From contig NZ_JAPEOK010000001.1 in NCBI RefSeq assembly GCF_026341515.1, forward strand, positions 6,944,001 through 7,008,000: DNA of 64,000 nt. The letters are read 5' to 3'. The position numbers and the translations under genes were made by a program. Under the pieces are notes generated by a model. The model saw only the letters and a program-made list of their open reading frames with translations, was not told where the DNA came from and searched no databases. Shown here piece by piece: positions 40,297 to 49,472 of the stretch; the first letter of the stretch is position 1; each line of letters starts with the position of its first letter. Source of the stretch: Streptomyces sp. NBC_00878 (GTDB lineage Bacteria > Actinomycetota > Actinomycetes > Streptomycetales > Streptomycetaceae).

Positions 40297-42582
40297 CTAG
40301 TTGACGTCCGAGGCGTCCAGGCGGTAGAGCGCCTGGGTGTTCTGCGCGTCGGAGCTGTCAGAGCTCTCGGAGTCGGTGGAGGAGTCGGACGACGCGTCGC
40401 CGTACTCGCTCGCCTTCACCGCCGTGGCGTGCTCCTGCACCCACGCGGTCACCTCGGAGCTGGCGCTGTCGCCGCCGCCCATGCCACCGCCGCCTCCGCC
40501 CATGCCTCCGCCGAGCACGATGTAGTGCAGCTCGCCCTTCTTCACGAGCTCCTTCAGCTTGGCGAGGGTCATGGCCTTGTCGCTGCCGGACCAGCCCCAC
40601 ATCGAGATGACGGGCTGCTTGGTGCTGACGATCAACTGGGCCGCGCTCTGCGAACTGGACACCGCCACCAGCCACTTGGCGCCGTCGCGGTGCTTCTCCA
40701 GGTACGTGACCATCGCGCTGTCGGCGCCACCGCCGGGCCCGCCGCCCATGCCGCCACCGCCGCCCATGCCACCGGGGCGGGAGGTGGCGTTGCCGCCCTG
40801 CTCGCCGGTGCCCGCGGTGCCGTTCGGCGGGGTGCCGGTCTGGCCGCCACCCTGCTCTTGCCCGTTGGGCTGCTGGCCGCTGGGGGCGCCACTGGGCGGC
40901 GTACCCATCTGACCGCCGCCCGGTGCCTCGCCACCGGCTTGCTGGTTGCCTTGCTGCTGGCCGCCCGGGGCCTGGCCGCCGCCGGGGAAGCCACCACGCC
41001 CCCCGCCGCCACCGCCGCCGGGTCCGCCGCCCATGCCGCCACCCGTGCTGGGTCCGGCCGTCGGGTTCGTACCGCTCATGCCGCCGCTCGAACCCGCTGT
41101 CACCGAGGCCGCGTACGCGGTCGGACCGGCCAGGGAGGCGGCGACGGCCGCGGTCACGGCGACGGCGAGCAGCCGTACGCGCCGCCCGGACCGGAAGAGG
41201 AAGAGCCCGGCGATCGCCAGGACCATCACCGCGGCGATGGTCGGCCACAGCCAGGAGTTCCAGCCGGAGGCCCGGCGCAGCAGCACGACGGCCCAGATGC
41301 CGGTGACGGCGAACGCGGCGGGCAGGACCCACAGCCACTTCTTGTCGGTCCGGAAGGCGTGCAGGAGCATCAGCCCGCCGCCTCCGCACAGCGCCGCGAT
41401 GCCGGGGGCGAGGGCGGTCGTGTAGTACGGGTGCATCGTGCCCTCGGCGAGGCTGAAGGTCAGGTAGTGCAGCGCGGTCCAGCCGCCCCACAGCACCAGC
41501 GCGGCCCGCGTCGGATCCGTACGAGGAACGCGACCGCGCAGGACGAGGCCGCCGACGAGCGCGACGCCGGCGAAGGGGAGCAGCCAGGAGATCTGGCCGC
41601 CGAGCACCTCGTTGAACATCCGGCCGATACCGGCGGTCCCGGAGAAGCCGCCTCCGCCACCGCCACCGCCTCCACCGCCGCCGTTGCCCTCGCCGCCGAG
41701 GACACGGCCCAGGCCGTTGTAGCCCATGATCAGGTCCCAGGCGGTGCCGTCCGTCGACCCGCCGATGTACGGCCGGTCGGCGGCGGGCACCAGCGACACG
41801 GCCGCCGCCCACCAGAAGCTGGAGACGACGAGGGCGACTCCGGCGATCGCGAGGTTGCGTATCCGGCGCAGCAGTCCGCCCTGGGCCGCGTACAGGTAGA
41901 CGGCGAAGACGGCGGGCAGGGCGATGTAGCCCTGGAGCATCTTGGTGTTGAAGGCGAGGCCGAAGCAGACGGCCGAGCCGACGAGCGGCAGCAGCCTGCC
42001 GTTGTGGACGGCGCGCAGGGCCAGGGCGGCGCCCGCGACCATCAGGAAGACGAGCAGTGTGTCCGGGTTGTTGTCGCGGTTGATGGCGACGGTGATCGGG
42101 GTGAGGGCGAGCACGAGCGCGGCGACGGCCGCGGCGCCGTGGCCCCAGACCCGCTTGACCGACGCGTGCAGGATCCAGATCGTGCCGAGGGCGGAGGCGA
42201 CCAGCGGCAGCATCATCTGCCAGGTGCCGAATCCGAAGACCCGGCAGGACAGCCCCATCACCATCAGGACGAAGGGGGGCTTGTCGACGGTCATGAAGTT
42301 CCCCGCGTCCAACGACCCGAAGAACCACGCCTTCCAGCTCTGCGTACCGCTGAACACGGCGGCGCTGTAGAAGCTGTTCAGGCTGGACGAGGAGAAGTTC
42401 CAGGAGTACAGCACCCCGGCCAGAACCATGATCGCGATCAGCGCGGGGAGGGACCAGCGGGGTGGCTTCCCGGGGTGCGCGCCGGTCTCGGCGGGGGGCG
42501 GGGAGGCGGCGGCCCGGTCTGCCGCGGGGGCGGCCGGGGCGGCCTCGGGGGCGTGGGGGTACGGATCGGTGGCAGATGTCAC
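40297..42582 (-). CDS. GT39-type membrane glycosyltransferase (ArnT/PMT-like)
   Basis: A 761-residue polytopic glycosyltransferase using polyprenyl-phosphate sugars. The first extracellular loop has SFYSAAVFSGTQSWKAWFFG and MTVDKPPFVL; the DKPP stretch is typical of this bacterial PMT/ArnT-like subgroup. About 12 hydrophobic segments follow. Two low-complexity insertions stand out: a 13-Gly run inside a loop (about residue 300) and a long Gly/Gln/Pro-rich linker (about 500-620). A soluble C-terminal domain (YLEKHRDGAKWLVAVSSSQS, PVISMWGWSGSD) and a Ser/Asp-rich end complete it. Acceptor unknown. Confidence 0.92.
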   Translation of the reverse strand: MTSATDPYPHAPEAAPAAPAADRAAASPPPAETGAHPGKPPRWSLPALIAIMVLAGVLYSWNFSSSSLNSFYSAAVFSGTQSWKAWFFGSLDAGNFMTVDKPPFVLMVMGLSCRVFGFGTWQMMLPLVASALGTIWILHASVKRVWGHGAAAVAALVLALTPITVAINRDNNPDTLLVFLMVAGAALALRAVHNGRLLPLVGSAVCFGLAFNTKMLQGYIALPAVFAVYLYAAQGGLLRRIRNLAIAGVALVVSSFWWAAAVSLVPAADRPYIGGSTDGTAWDLIMGYNGLGRVLGGEGNGGGGGGGGGGGGFSGTAGIGRMFNEVLGGQISWLLPFAGVALVGGLVLRGRVPRTDPTRAALVLWGGWTALHYLTFSLAEGTMHPYYTTALAPGIAALCGGGGLMLLHAFRTDKKWLWVLPAAFAVTGIWAVVLLRRASGWNSWLWPTIAAVMVLAIAGLFLFRSGRRVRLLAVAVTAAVAASLAGPTAYAASVTAGSSGGMSGTNPTAGPSTGGGMGGGPGGGGGGGRGGFPGGGQAPGGQQQGNQQAGGEAPGGGQMGTPPSGAPSGQQPNGQEQGGGQTGTPPNGTAGTGEQGGNATSRPGGMGGGGGMGGGPGGGADSAMVTYLEKHRDGAKWLVAVSSSQSAAQLIVSTKQPVISMWGWSGSDKAMTLAKLKELVKKGELHYIVLGGGMGGGGGGMGGGDSASSEVTAWVQEHATAVKASEYGDASSDSSTDSESSDSSDAQNTQALYRLDASDVN

Positions 42583-43053
42583 GCGTGCATCGTGCGAGGG
42601 CGGTGTGGGCGAGGGCTGTGGCGAACCTGGGGCCCGGCTGTGAGTGGGGGAAGGGCGCTCCCATGGAAGCGTATGAACACGTAAAGGCGTGGACGGTCAC
42701 GGAGGACGGGCGTTTGACGGGCTGAGATCAACAAGTGAACGACGGGTCGCCCACGTGCGGCGGGTCGCCCAGGCGTAGACGCGGCTCATGCATGTGGCCC
42801 AGGCATGTGGCTGGCGCATGTGGCTGATGCCTGTACAACCTCCGACCATCCTTATGAGTCAAGGGAGTTGAGTGCGCCGAGGCGCGCTCGTGTACGTACC
42901 CAAGGGATGGAAAGAGTCGATGAATCACCGGATGTCCCGGCGTACCCGTGCACTCTGCACGGATCGCGGCGCCGGGGTCCCAGTGCCGCTCACCGCGAAG
43001 CGCCGTACCCCCACCAGCACCCCGCAGGAGACCCTCCCGGCGGTGCCGACTAC
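42583..43053. other. Divergent intergenic region, nothing recognised
   Basis: 471 bp between the GT39 gene (minus) and the TmrB-like gene (plus). Three near-copies of GGCGCATGTGGCT / GGCCCAGGCATGTGGCT-like words occur around 42788-42830; otherwise no gene, hairpin or known site was seen. Confidence 0.5.
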
Positions 43054-43578
43054 ATGATCATCTGGCTGAACGGCGCCTTCGGAGCCGGCAAGACCACGAC
43101 CGCCAAGGAACTCACCACCCTCCTCCCGGACGCCAGGCTCTTCGACCCGGAACAGGTCGGCTACATGCTCTGGCACGTCCTGGGAAAGCCCGCGCACGAC
43201 TTCCAGGAGTTCCCGCCGTGGCGGGGGCTGGTGGTGGAGACCGCACGTCAGGTGCTCGACCATGTGGGCGGCACGCTGGTCGTTCCGCAGACCGTGCTGG
43301 AGAAGCCGTACTGGCGTGAGATCCGCACGGGACTGGTCCAAGCCGGCATTCCCTTACGCCACTTCGTCCTGCACGCCGGTCACAACACGCTGGTCCAGCG
43401 CATCCAGAACGACACGGACCCGGAGGGCATCGGAGCCCGCCGACGGCGCCTCGACCACCTCGACGACTACGACCACGCCCTGCTCTGGCTGCGCCGGGAA
43501 GCGGAACTGATCGACACGACCGACAGCCCACCGCCCACAGTCGCGAAACAGATCATGGGGATGATCCGGACCCCGTAG
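43054..43578 (+). CDS. TmrB-like P-loop ATP-binding protein
   Basis: A 174-residue P-loop protein: Walker A NGAFGAGKTTTAKEL at residues 6-20, DARLFDPEQVGYML, FPPWRGLVVETARQVLDHVG, GTLVVPQTVLEKPYWREI, and a C-terminal RRRRLDHLDDYDHALLWL. This is the shape of the Bacillus tunicamycin-resistance protein TmrB and its many Streptomyces relatives (small nucleoside/nucleotide-kinase-like fold). Start ATG 43054 chosen because the conserved MIIWLNGAFGAGK opens there; longer frames upstream are unsupported. Resistance or kinase role inferred from family. Confidence 0.86.
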   Translation: MIIWLNGAFGAGKTTTAKELTTLLPDARLFDPEQVGYMLWHVLGKPAHDFQEFPPWRGLVVETARQVLDHVGGTLVVPQTVLEKPYWREIRTGLVQAGIPLRHFVLHAGHNTLVQRIQNDTDPEGIGARRRRLDHLDDYDHALLWLRREAELIDTTDSPPPTVAKQIMGMIRTP

Positions 43579-43665
43579 ACGGCCCCCGCGAAGCCTGACC
43601 CGTTCGGAGCCCCGCCCCTCCCCCTGACGGGACCCGGCCGGTTGCCACCCACCGGCCGGAGGGGA

Positions 43666-43767
43666 CGCGGCGGGATGTGTGTCCGCAGCGTACGACGACA
43701 CGAGAACGCAGCAACCGTGCGGCAACCGCGCTTTACGTCACCGGCTGCGGACACACATCCCGCCGCG
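43666..43767. repeat. 23-bp perfect inverted repeat with a 56-nt loop
   Basis: Arms 43666-43688 and 43745-43767 are exact complements (core GCGGCGGGATGTGTGTCCGC). The loop of 56 nt is less GC-rich and contains short direct words (GCAACCGTGCGGCAACCGCG). The gap 43579-43935 holds no gene. Could be a bidirectional terminator, a small non-autonomous mobile element or a structured RNA. Confidence 0.85.
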
Positions 43768-43807
43768 CCCCCGCCACCCACCAACCGACCGCAACCCCCA
43801 CCCACCC

Positions 43808-43837
43808 AGGGGCGCGGGGAACTGCGCGACCAGCCCC
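43808..43837. repeat. Copy of the dispersed Streptomyces extragenic palindrome
   Basis: GGGGCGCGGGGAACTGCGCG, flanked by CCCAG and ACCAGCCCC, is a sequence I recognise as occurring in very many intergenic regions of Streptomyces chromosomes. It contains a short internal dyad (CGCG...CGCG). Function not established. Confidence 0.65.
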
Positions 43838-43935
43838 CACCCACCCGCACCCGAACACGCCCCCGCCCCGCCCCCGCCCCCCAACCTCCGGACAAATGGC
43901 GCCCGCCCTTAACCCCCACCCCCTACCGTGACGCC

Positions 43936-44958
43936 ATGCGCCTGACACCACTCCTCGCTACCGTCACGGCCGCCCTGGCGGCAGCCACCTGCCTCACCGC
44001 GGCAGCACCCGCGAACGCCCGCCCCGCCAAGGCCTGTTCGCCCTCCGTCTCCATCGAGCGCTTCTCCGACGCGCTCGACAAGACGACGTACGAGGGCACG
44101 TTCGTCGGGAACTTCTCCGCGCTCGCCGTGGACCGTGACGGCCGGATCGCCGCGGTCTCCGACCGCTCCGCCCTGTTCACGCTGGACCGCAAGACCCTCC
44201 GACCCACCTCCGTCGTCCCGCTCGCCGACGAGACCGGTGCCGCGCTCGACTCCGAGGGCCTGGCCGTGGACGGCGACGGCACCCGCCTGGTCGCCTCCGA
44301 GACCGAGCCCTCCATCCGTCGCTACGCCCGCGACGGCCGCATCCTCGACCGCCTCCCCGTACCGGACGCGCTCAGGGTCGCCCCCGCGGGCCGCGCCACC
44401 ACGAACCAGACCTTCGAGGGGCTCACCTTCCTCCCCGGCCCCGGCCGCCGCACCCTGCTCGCTGCCATGGAGGGCTCCCTCGCGGGAGACACCACCGGCA
44501 TCGTCCGCTTCCAGACCTGGGAGCGGCACCGGGGCCACTTCACCACCGCCGCCCAGTACGGCTACCGCACCGACACCGGTCTGAACGTCTCCGAGACCAC
44601 GGCCACCCCCGACGGCCGCCTCCTCGTCCTGGAACGCGGCTTCACCGCGGGCGTCGGCAACACGGTCCGCCTCTACCTCGCCGACCCGCGCCGTGCCACG
44701 GACACGTCCGCCATCGACAAGCTGACCGGCCAGAGCGGCGTACGCCTCGTCCCCAAGACCCTGCTCGCCGACCTCGTGAACTGTCCTTCACTCGGCGCCC
44801 AGGCCAAGCAGCCCCAGCCCAACCCCCTCCTCGACAACATCGAGGGCCTCGCCGTCACCGGCAGCCGCCACGGCCGCCTGAACCTGCTTCTGGTCAGCGA
44901 CGACAACCAGAACCCGGCCCAGATCACCCGCTTCTACTCCCTCCGGGTCCGCCTCTGA
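43936..44958 (+). CDS. Secreted esterase-like phytase-family protein
   Basis: A 340-residue exported protein with signal peptide (MRLTPLLATVTAALAAATCL, TAAAPANA). The mature chain shows the beta-propeller pattern of the esterase-like activity of phytase family (PF13449 type): FVGNFSALAVDRDGRIAAVS, GAALDSEGLAVDGDGTRLVA, NQTFEGLTFLPG, LLDNIEGLAVTG and LNLLLVSDDNQNPAQITRFY. Binding or hydrolysis of a phosphorylated or ester substrate is inferred. Monocistronic; ATG 43936. Confidence 0.9.
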   Translation: MRLTPLLATVTAALAAATCLTAAAPANARPAKACSPSVSIERFSDALDKTTYEGTFVGNFSALAVDRDGRIAAVSDRSALFTLDRKTLRPTSVVPLADETGAALDSEGLAVDGDGTRLVASETEPSIRRYARDGRILDRLPVPDALRVAPAGRATTNQTFEGLTFLPGPGRRTLLAAMEGSLAGDTTGIVRFQTWERHRGHFTTAAQYGYRTDTGLNVSETTATPDGRLLVLERGFTAGVGNTVRLYLADPRRATDTSAIDKLTGQSGVRLVPKTLLADLVNCPSLGAQAKQPQPNPLLDNIEGLAVTGSRHGRLNLLLVSDDNQNPAQITRFYSLRVRL

Positions 44959-45083
44959 TCACCGCCCCGGACGTGGCCCCGATTGTTGCGGAGGGATGAA
45001 ATCACCTCCCGTCCGCGTTAGTGCCTTCCGGACGATCAGGACCGACTGACCGTCTGACCGACTGGGACGGATGGAAGGCACTC

Positions 45084-48000
45084 GTGGCGACGCAGCGGGG
45101 ATGGGCACGACGGCTGGCCGGGTACGCCTGGCGGTACCCGAAGGACGTCGTGCTCGCGCTGGGCTCCTCGCTCGGGGGCATGGCCGTCATGGCCCTGGTC
45201 CCGCTGGTCACCAAGGTGATCATCGACGACGTCGTCGGGGACCACACCCGGGGCATGGCCCCCTGGGCCGCCACGCTGATCGGCGCCGGAGTCGTCGTTT
45301 ACGTCCTCACCTTCATCCGCCGCTACTACGGCGGTCGCCTCGCGCTCGACGTCCAGCACGACCTGCGTACGGACATGTACGACACGATCACCCGCCTCGA
45401 CGGCCGACGCCAGGACGAGCTGTCGACCGGCCAGGTCGTGGGCCGTGCCACCAGCGACCTCCAGCTCATCCAGGGCCTGCTCTTCATGCTCCCGATGACG
45501 GTCGGGAACGTACTCCTCTTCGTGATCTCCCTCGTGATCATGGCCTGGCTGTCGCTGCCCCTCACCCTGGTGGCCCTCGCCGTCGCCCCCGCCCTGTGGG
45601 TCATCGCCAAACGCAGCCGCTCCAAGCTCCATCCCGCGACCTGGTACGCCCAGGCGCAGGCGGCGGCCGTGGCGGGCGTCGTGGACGGCGCGGTCAGCGG
45701 CGTACGCGTGGTCAAGGGCTTCGGCCAGGAGGACCAGGAGACCGGCAAGCTCCGCGAGATCGGCCGCAGGCTCTTCGCGGGCCGCCTGCGCACGATCCGC
45801 CTGAACTCCAAGTACACCCCGGCCCTCCAGGCGGTCCCGGCGCTCGGCCAGGTCGCCATGCTGGCCCTCGGCGGCTGGCTGGCGGTCAAGGGCCAGATCA
45901 CCCTCGGCACCTTCGTGGCCTTCTCCGCCTACCTCGCCCAGCTCGTCGGCCCCGTCCGGATGCTCGCCGTGGTCCTCACGGTCGGCCAGCAGGCCCGCGC
46001 CGGCGCCGAGCGCGTCCTGGAGCTGATCGACACCCGGCCGTCGATCGAGGACGGCACGAAACCCCTGCCGCCCATGGCTCCCGCGACCGTCGAGTTCGAC
46101 GACGTGTCCTTCGCCTACGACGACAACCGCCCGGTCCTGGACGGCCTCTCCTTCGAGATCCGCGCGGGCGAGACCCTCGCGGTCGTCGGCTCCTCCGGGT
46201 CCGGCAAGTCCACGGTCTCCCTCCTGCTGCCCCGCTTCTACGACGTGACCGGGGGCGCGGTCCTCATCGGCGGCCACGACGTGCGCGAGCTGACCCTCGA
46301 CTCGCTGCGGGCCGCGATCGGCCTCGTCCCCGAGGACTCCTTCCTCTTCTCGGACACCGTCCGCGCCAACATCGCGTACGGCCGTCCCGAGGCCACGCGG
46401 GAGGAAATCGAGAAGGCGGCCCGGGCCGCCCAGGCGGACCGCTTCATCGCCGCCCTGCCCGACGGCTACGACACCAAGGTCGGCGAGCACGGCCTCACCC
46501 TCTCCGGCGGCCAGCGCCAGCGGGTGGCCCTGGCCCGCGCGATCCTCACCGACCCCCGCCTGCTGGTCCTGGACGACGCCACCTCGGCCGTGGACGCCCG
46601 CGTGGAACACGAGATCCACGAGGCCCTCAAGCAGGTCATGGCGGACCGCACCACACTCCTCATCGCCCACCGCCGCTCCACCCTGAACCTCGCCGACCGC
46701 ATCGCGGTCCTCGACGAGGGCCGCCTCGCCGACATCGGCACGCACCGGGAGCTGACCGAGCGCTCACCGCTCTACCGGCGCCTGCTCACCGACCCGGACG
46801 AGCTGGGCGGCGTCTCACCCGGTCACGCCCGGCCGTCCTGTCCGCAGGAGGACATGTCGGTACGGGACGAGCTGGACGCCGAGTTCGACGCCGAGCGGGG
46901 CGTCACCCCGCACCTGTGGACGGGCGACCGCGAGACCAAGAACGCCCGGGACGCAGCCCTCGACGGCTCGCCCGCGACCCCCGAACTCCTCGCCCAGGTC
47001 GACGCGTTGCCCCCGGCCACCGACATTCCCGAGATCGACGAGGCACGCGCGGTCACGCCGGAGGACTCGTACGGCCTGCGGCGTCTGCTGCGCGGCTTCG
47101 GGCTCCCACTCCTCGTCAGCCTCGGCCTGGTCGCCGTGGACGCGGGCATGGGCCTGCTGCTGCCGGTCCTGATCCGGCACGGCATCGACCAGGGCGTCTC
47201 CGAGGTCGCCCTCGGCGCCGTCTGGGCCGCGTCCGCCCTCGCCCTGGTGACCGTCATCGCCCAGTGGGTCGCGCAGACCGGCGAGATCCGCATGACCGGA
47301 CGCACGGGCGAACGCGTCCTGTACGCACTGCGCCTGAAGATCTTCGCCCAGCTCCAGCGCCTCGGACTCGACTACTACGAGCGGGAGTTGACCGGCCGGA
47401 TCATGACCCGGATGACGACCGACGTGGACGCGCTGTCCACGTTCCTCCAGACGGGCCTGGTCACCGCGTTCGTCTCGGTCGTCACCTTCTTCGGCATCCT
47501 GGTCGCCCTGCTGGTCATCGACGTGGGCCTCGCACTGGTCGTCTTCCTGACGCTGCCGCCGCTGATCATCGGCACGTTCTACTTCCGCCGGTCCAGCGTG
47601 AAGGCGTACGAACTCGCCCGTGAGCGCGTGTCCGTGGTCAACGCGGACCTCCAGGAGTCGGTGTCCGGGCTGCGGATCCTCCAGGCGTTCCGCCGCGAGG
47701 GCGCGGGCGGCAAGCGCTTCGCGGAGGGCAGCGACAGCTACCGCCAGGCCCGTATCCGCGGCCAGTGGCTGATCTCGGTCTACTTCCCGTTCGTACAGCT
47801 GCTGGCGTCGGTGGCGGCGGCCGCGGTGCTCGTCGTGGGCGCGGGCCGGGTCGACGCGGGCACGCTCACCACGGGCGCGCTGGTGGCGTACCTCCTCTAC
47901 ATCGACCTGTTCTTCGCGCCGGTGCAGCAGCTCTCGCAGGTCTTCGACGGCTACCAGCAGGCGACCGTCTCGCTCGGCCGCATCCAGGAGCTCCTCCAGG

Positions 48001-48818
48001 AGCCGACGTCGACGAAGGCTGCCGACGAGCCGCTCGAAGTCCTGTCCCTGCGAGGTGAGATCGCCTTCGAGGACGTGGACTTCGCGTACGGGGACGACGA
48101 AGAGGCCCTCAGCGAGGTCTCGTTGAGCATCCCGGCCGGGCAGACCGTCGCCTTCGTCGGCGAGACCGGCGCCGGAAAGTCGACCCTCGTCAAGCTCGTG
48201 GCCCGCTTCTACGACCCCACGGGCGGCCGGGTCACGGTCGACGGCACCGATCTGCGCTCCCTCGACCTCACGTCGTACCGCCACCGTCTGGGCGTCGTCC
48301 CGCAGGAGGCGTACCTCTTCCTGGGCACGGTCCGGGACGCCATCGCGTACGGCCGTCCGGACGCGACCGACGCCGAGGTGGAGGCGGCGGCCCGCACGGT
48401 CGGCGCGCACGACATGATCGCCACACTGGACGGCGGCTACCTCCACGAGGTCGCCGAGCGCGGCCGCAATCTCTCCGCCGGGCAGCGGCAGTTGATCGCG
48501 CTGGCCCGCGCGGAACTCGTCGACCCGGACATCCTGCTCCTCGACGAGGCCACCGCCGCCCTCGACCTGGCCACCGAGGCCCAGGTCAACCAGGCCACCG
48601 ACCGCATCGCGGGCCGCCGTACGACCCTGGTGGTCGCCCACCGGCTGACCACGGCGGCCCGCGCGGACCGCGTCGTGGTCATGGCCGACGGCCGGGTCGC
48701 GGAGGACGGCACCCACGACGAACTGCTCGAACGCGGCGGCCGGTACGCGGAGTTGTGGCGGACGTTCGTGGGGGAGCCCGACCCGGACCCGGCCGCTACT
48801 GTCGCCACGTCGACGTGA
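45084..48818 (+). CDS. Fused full-length ABC exporter (TMD-NBD-TMD-NBD)
   Basis: About 1,244 residues with two ABC-B-type halves fused. NBD1: Walker A VGSSGSGKST near 370, signature LSGGQ near 473, Walker B LLVLDDATSAVD with Asp in place of the catalytic Glu. NBD2: Walker A VGETGAGKST near 1027, signature LSAGQ near 1130, Walker B ILLLDEATAALD with the Glu. So one ATP site is canonical and one degenerate, as in heterodimeric multidrug exporters. GTG 45084 has GGAAGG five bases upstream; the GTG at 45021 would add 21 codons with poor third-position GC. Probable drug or lipid exporter. Confidence 0.94.
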   Translation: MATQRGWARRLAGYAWRYPKDVVLALGSSLGGMAVMALVPLVTKVIIDDVVGDHTRGMAPWAATLIGAGVVVYVLTFIRRYYGGRLALDVQHDLRTDMYDTITRLDGRRQDELSTGQVVGRATSDLQLIQGLLFMLPMTVGNVLLFVISLVIMAWLSLPLTLVALAVAPALWVIAKRSRSKLHPATWYAQAQAAAVAGVVDGAVSGVRVVKGFGQEDQETGKLREIGRRLFAGRLRTIRLNSKYTPALQAVPALGQVAMLALGGWLAVKGQITLGTFVAFSAYLAQLVGPVRMLAVVLTVGQQARAGAERVLELIDTRPSIEDGTKPLPPMAPATVEFDDVSFAYDDNRPVLDGLSFEIRAGETLAVVGSSGSGKSTVSLLLPRFYDVTGGAVLIGGHDVRELTLDSLRAAIGLVPEDSFLFSDTVRANIAYGRPEATREEIEKAARAAQADRFIAALPDGYDTKVGEHGLTLSGGQRQRVALARAILTDPRLLVLDDATSAVDARVEHEIHEALKQVMADRTTLLIAHRRSTLNLADRIAVLDEGRLADIGTHRELTERSPLYRRLLTDPDELGGVSPGHARPSCPQEDMSVRDELDAEFDAERGVTPHLWTGDRETKNARDAALDGSPATPELLAQVDALPPATDIPEIDEARAVTPEDSYGLRRLLRGFGLPLLVSLGLVAVDAGMGLLLPVLIRHGIDQGVSEVALGAVWAASALALVTVIAQWVAQTGEIRMTGRTGERVLYALRLKIFAQLQRLGLDYYERELTGRIMTRMTTDVDALSTFLQTGLVTAFVSVVTFFGILVALLVIDVGLALVVFLTLPPLIIGTFYFRRSSVKAYELARERVSVVNADLQESVSGLRILQAFRREGAGGKRFAEGSDSYRQARIRGQWLISVYFPFVQLLASVAAAAVLVVGAGRVDAGTLTTGALVAYLLYIDLFFAPVQQLSQVFDGYQQATVSLGRIQELLQEPTSTKAADEPLEVLSLRGEIAFEDVDFAYGDDEEALSEVSLSIPAGQTVAFVGETGAGKSTLVKLVARFYDPTGGRVTVDGTDLRSLDLTSYRHRLGVVPQEAYLFLGTVRDAIAYGRPDATDAEVEAAARTVGAHDMIATLDGGYLHEVAERGRNLSAGQRQLIALARAELVDPDILLLDEATAALDLATEAQVNQATDRIAGRRTTLVVAHRLTTAARADRVVVMADGRVAEDGTHDELLERGGRYAELWRTFVGEPDPDPAATVATST

Positions 48819-48908
48819 GGTGACGTCGCCGGACGACGCAACCATTGGCCATACGCCAGGCGTCCGTACATCAGTACGCCGATTGCTGCGGCCGTGGAAG
48901 GGACACCA

Positions 48909-49301
48909 GTGGACATGGGCGTGATACGCCGACGTCTGGCGCTCGGTACTGCCCTGTTGGCCACGTCGGGGCTGCTGACCCTCGTGGGCCCCGGGGTGCG
49001 TGAGGCGTCCGCGGCGACCCCGTGCCCGGGGCGGAAGGTGCGCACGCTGACCTTCTCCACCGGATACGTGCAGGTTTACAAGAAGAGCGGCTACGTCTGC
49101 GCGGTGACCCGGCCCAAGACGGTGGGCGCCCGGAAGTACATGATGGTGAGCGTGCAGGCGCGGGGGAACCAACCGGTCCCCAACAAGGGGCAGTTCAAGA
49201 GGTTCGCGGGTCCGGTGAAGGTGCACGCCGGCAACCGCTGCGTGTGGATCAAGGGCGCCGTCGGCTCGGGCTCGGTGAGCACGGGCTGGATTCTCTGCTG
49301 A
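48909..49301 (+). CDS. Small secreted protein, unknown family
   Basis: About 130 residues with a signal peptide (MGVIRRRLALGTALLATSGL to REASAAT). The mature part of about 92 residues has three Cys (ATPCPG, GYVCAV, NRCVWIKG and a terminal WILC make four) suggesting two disulphides, and a compact basic beta-rich sequence. Similar short cationic exported proteins are common in Streptomyces; no function recognised. GTG 48909 lies six bases after AAGGGA; ATG 48915 and GTG 48894 are alternatives. Confidence 0.8.
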   Translation: MDMGVIRRRLALGTALLATSGLLTLVGPGVREASAATPCPGRKVRTLTFSTGYVQVYKKSGYVCAVTRPKTVGARKYMMVSVQARGNQPVPNKGQFKRFAGPVKVHAGNRCVWIKGAVGSGSVSTGWILC

Positions 49302-49472
49302 ACGGCTGTGCCGAGCGGGTCTACTGAGCGGATCCACTCAGTAAACCCGTCTCCGCGGCCGAGTTGCGCGATCTTCGCGCCATTCTGTCCGTAATGCCAC
49401 CAACATCCCCTGGTGCGACGCGAGTTGCTCCGCTAGGTTCCGGCGGACATCTGCGTATTCAGGGGAGAACGC

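Noticed and set aside
40201..42684. An 827-codon plus-strand frame over the GT39 gene
   Set aside because: Shadow frame dominated by Gly/Ala/His runs caused by the glycine-rich coding on the other strand.
42805..43053. N-terminal extension of the TmrB-like protein
   Set aside because: The P-loop motif normally begins at residue 5-10 of this family, matching ATG 43054; the extension is basic low-bias sequence.
45021..45083. Upstream GTG start of the ABC exporter
   Set aside because: Its 21 extra codons have mixed third bases unlike the gene, and the GTG at 45084 has a GGAAGG site at good distance.
46815..49337. An 840-codon open frame on the minus strand opposite the ABC exporter
   Set aside because: Shadow of the exporter gene; no domain motif and no ribosome site, while the plus strand has intact Walker and signature motifs.
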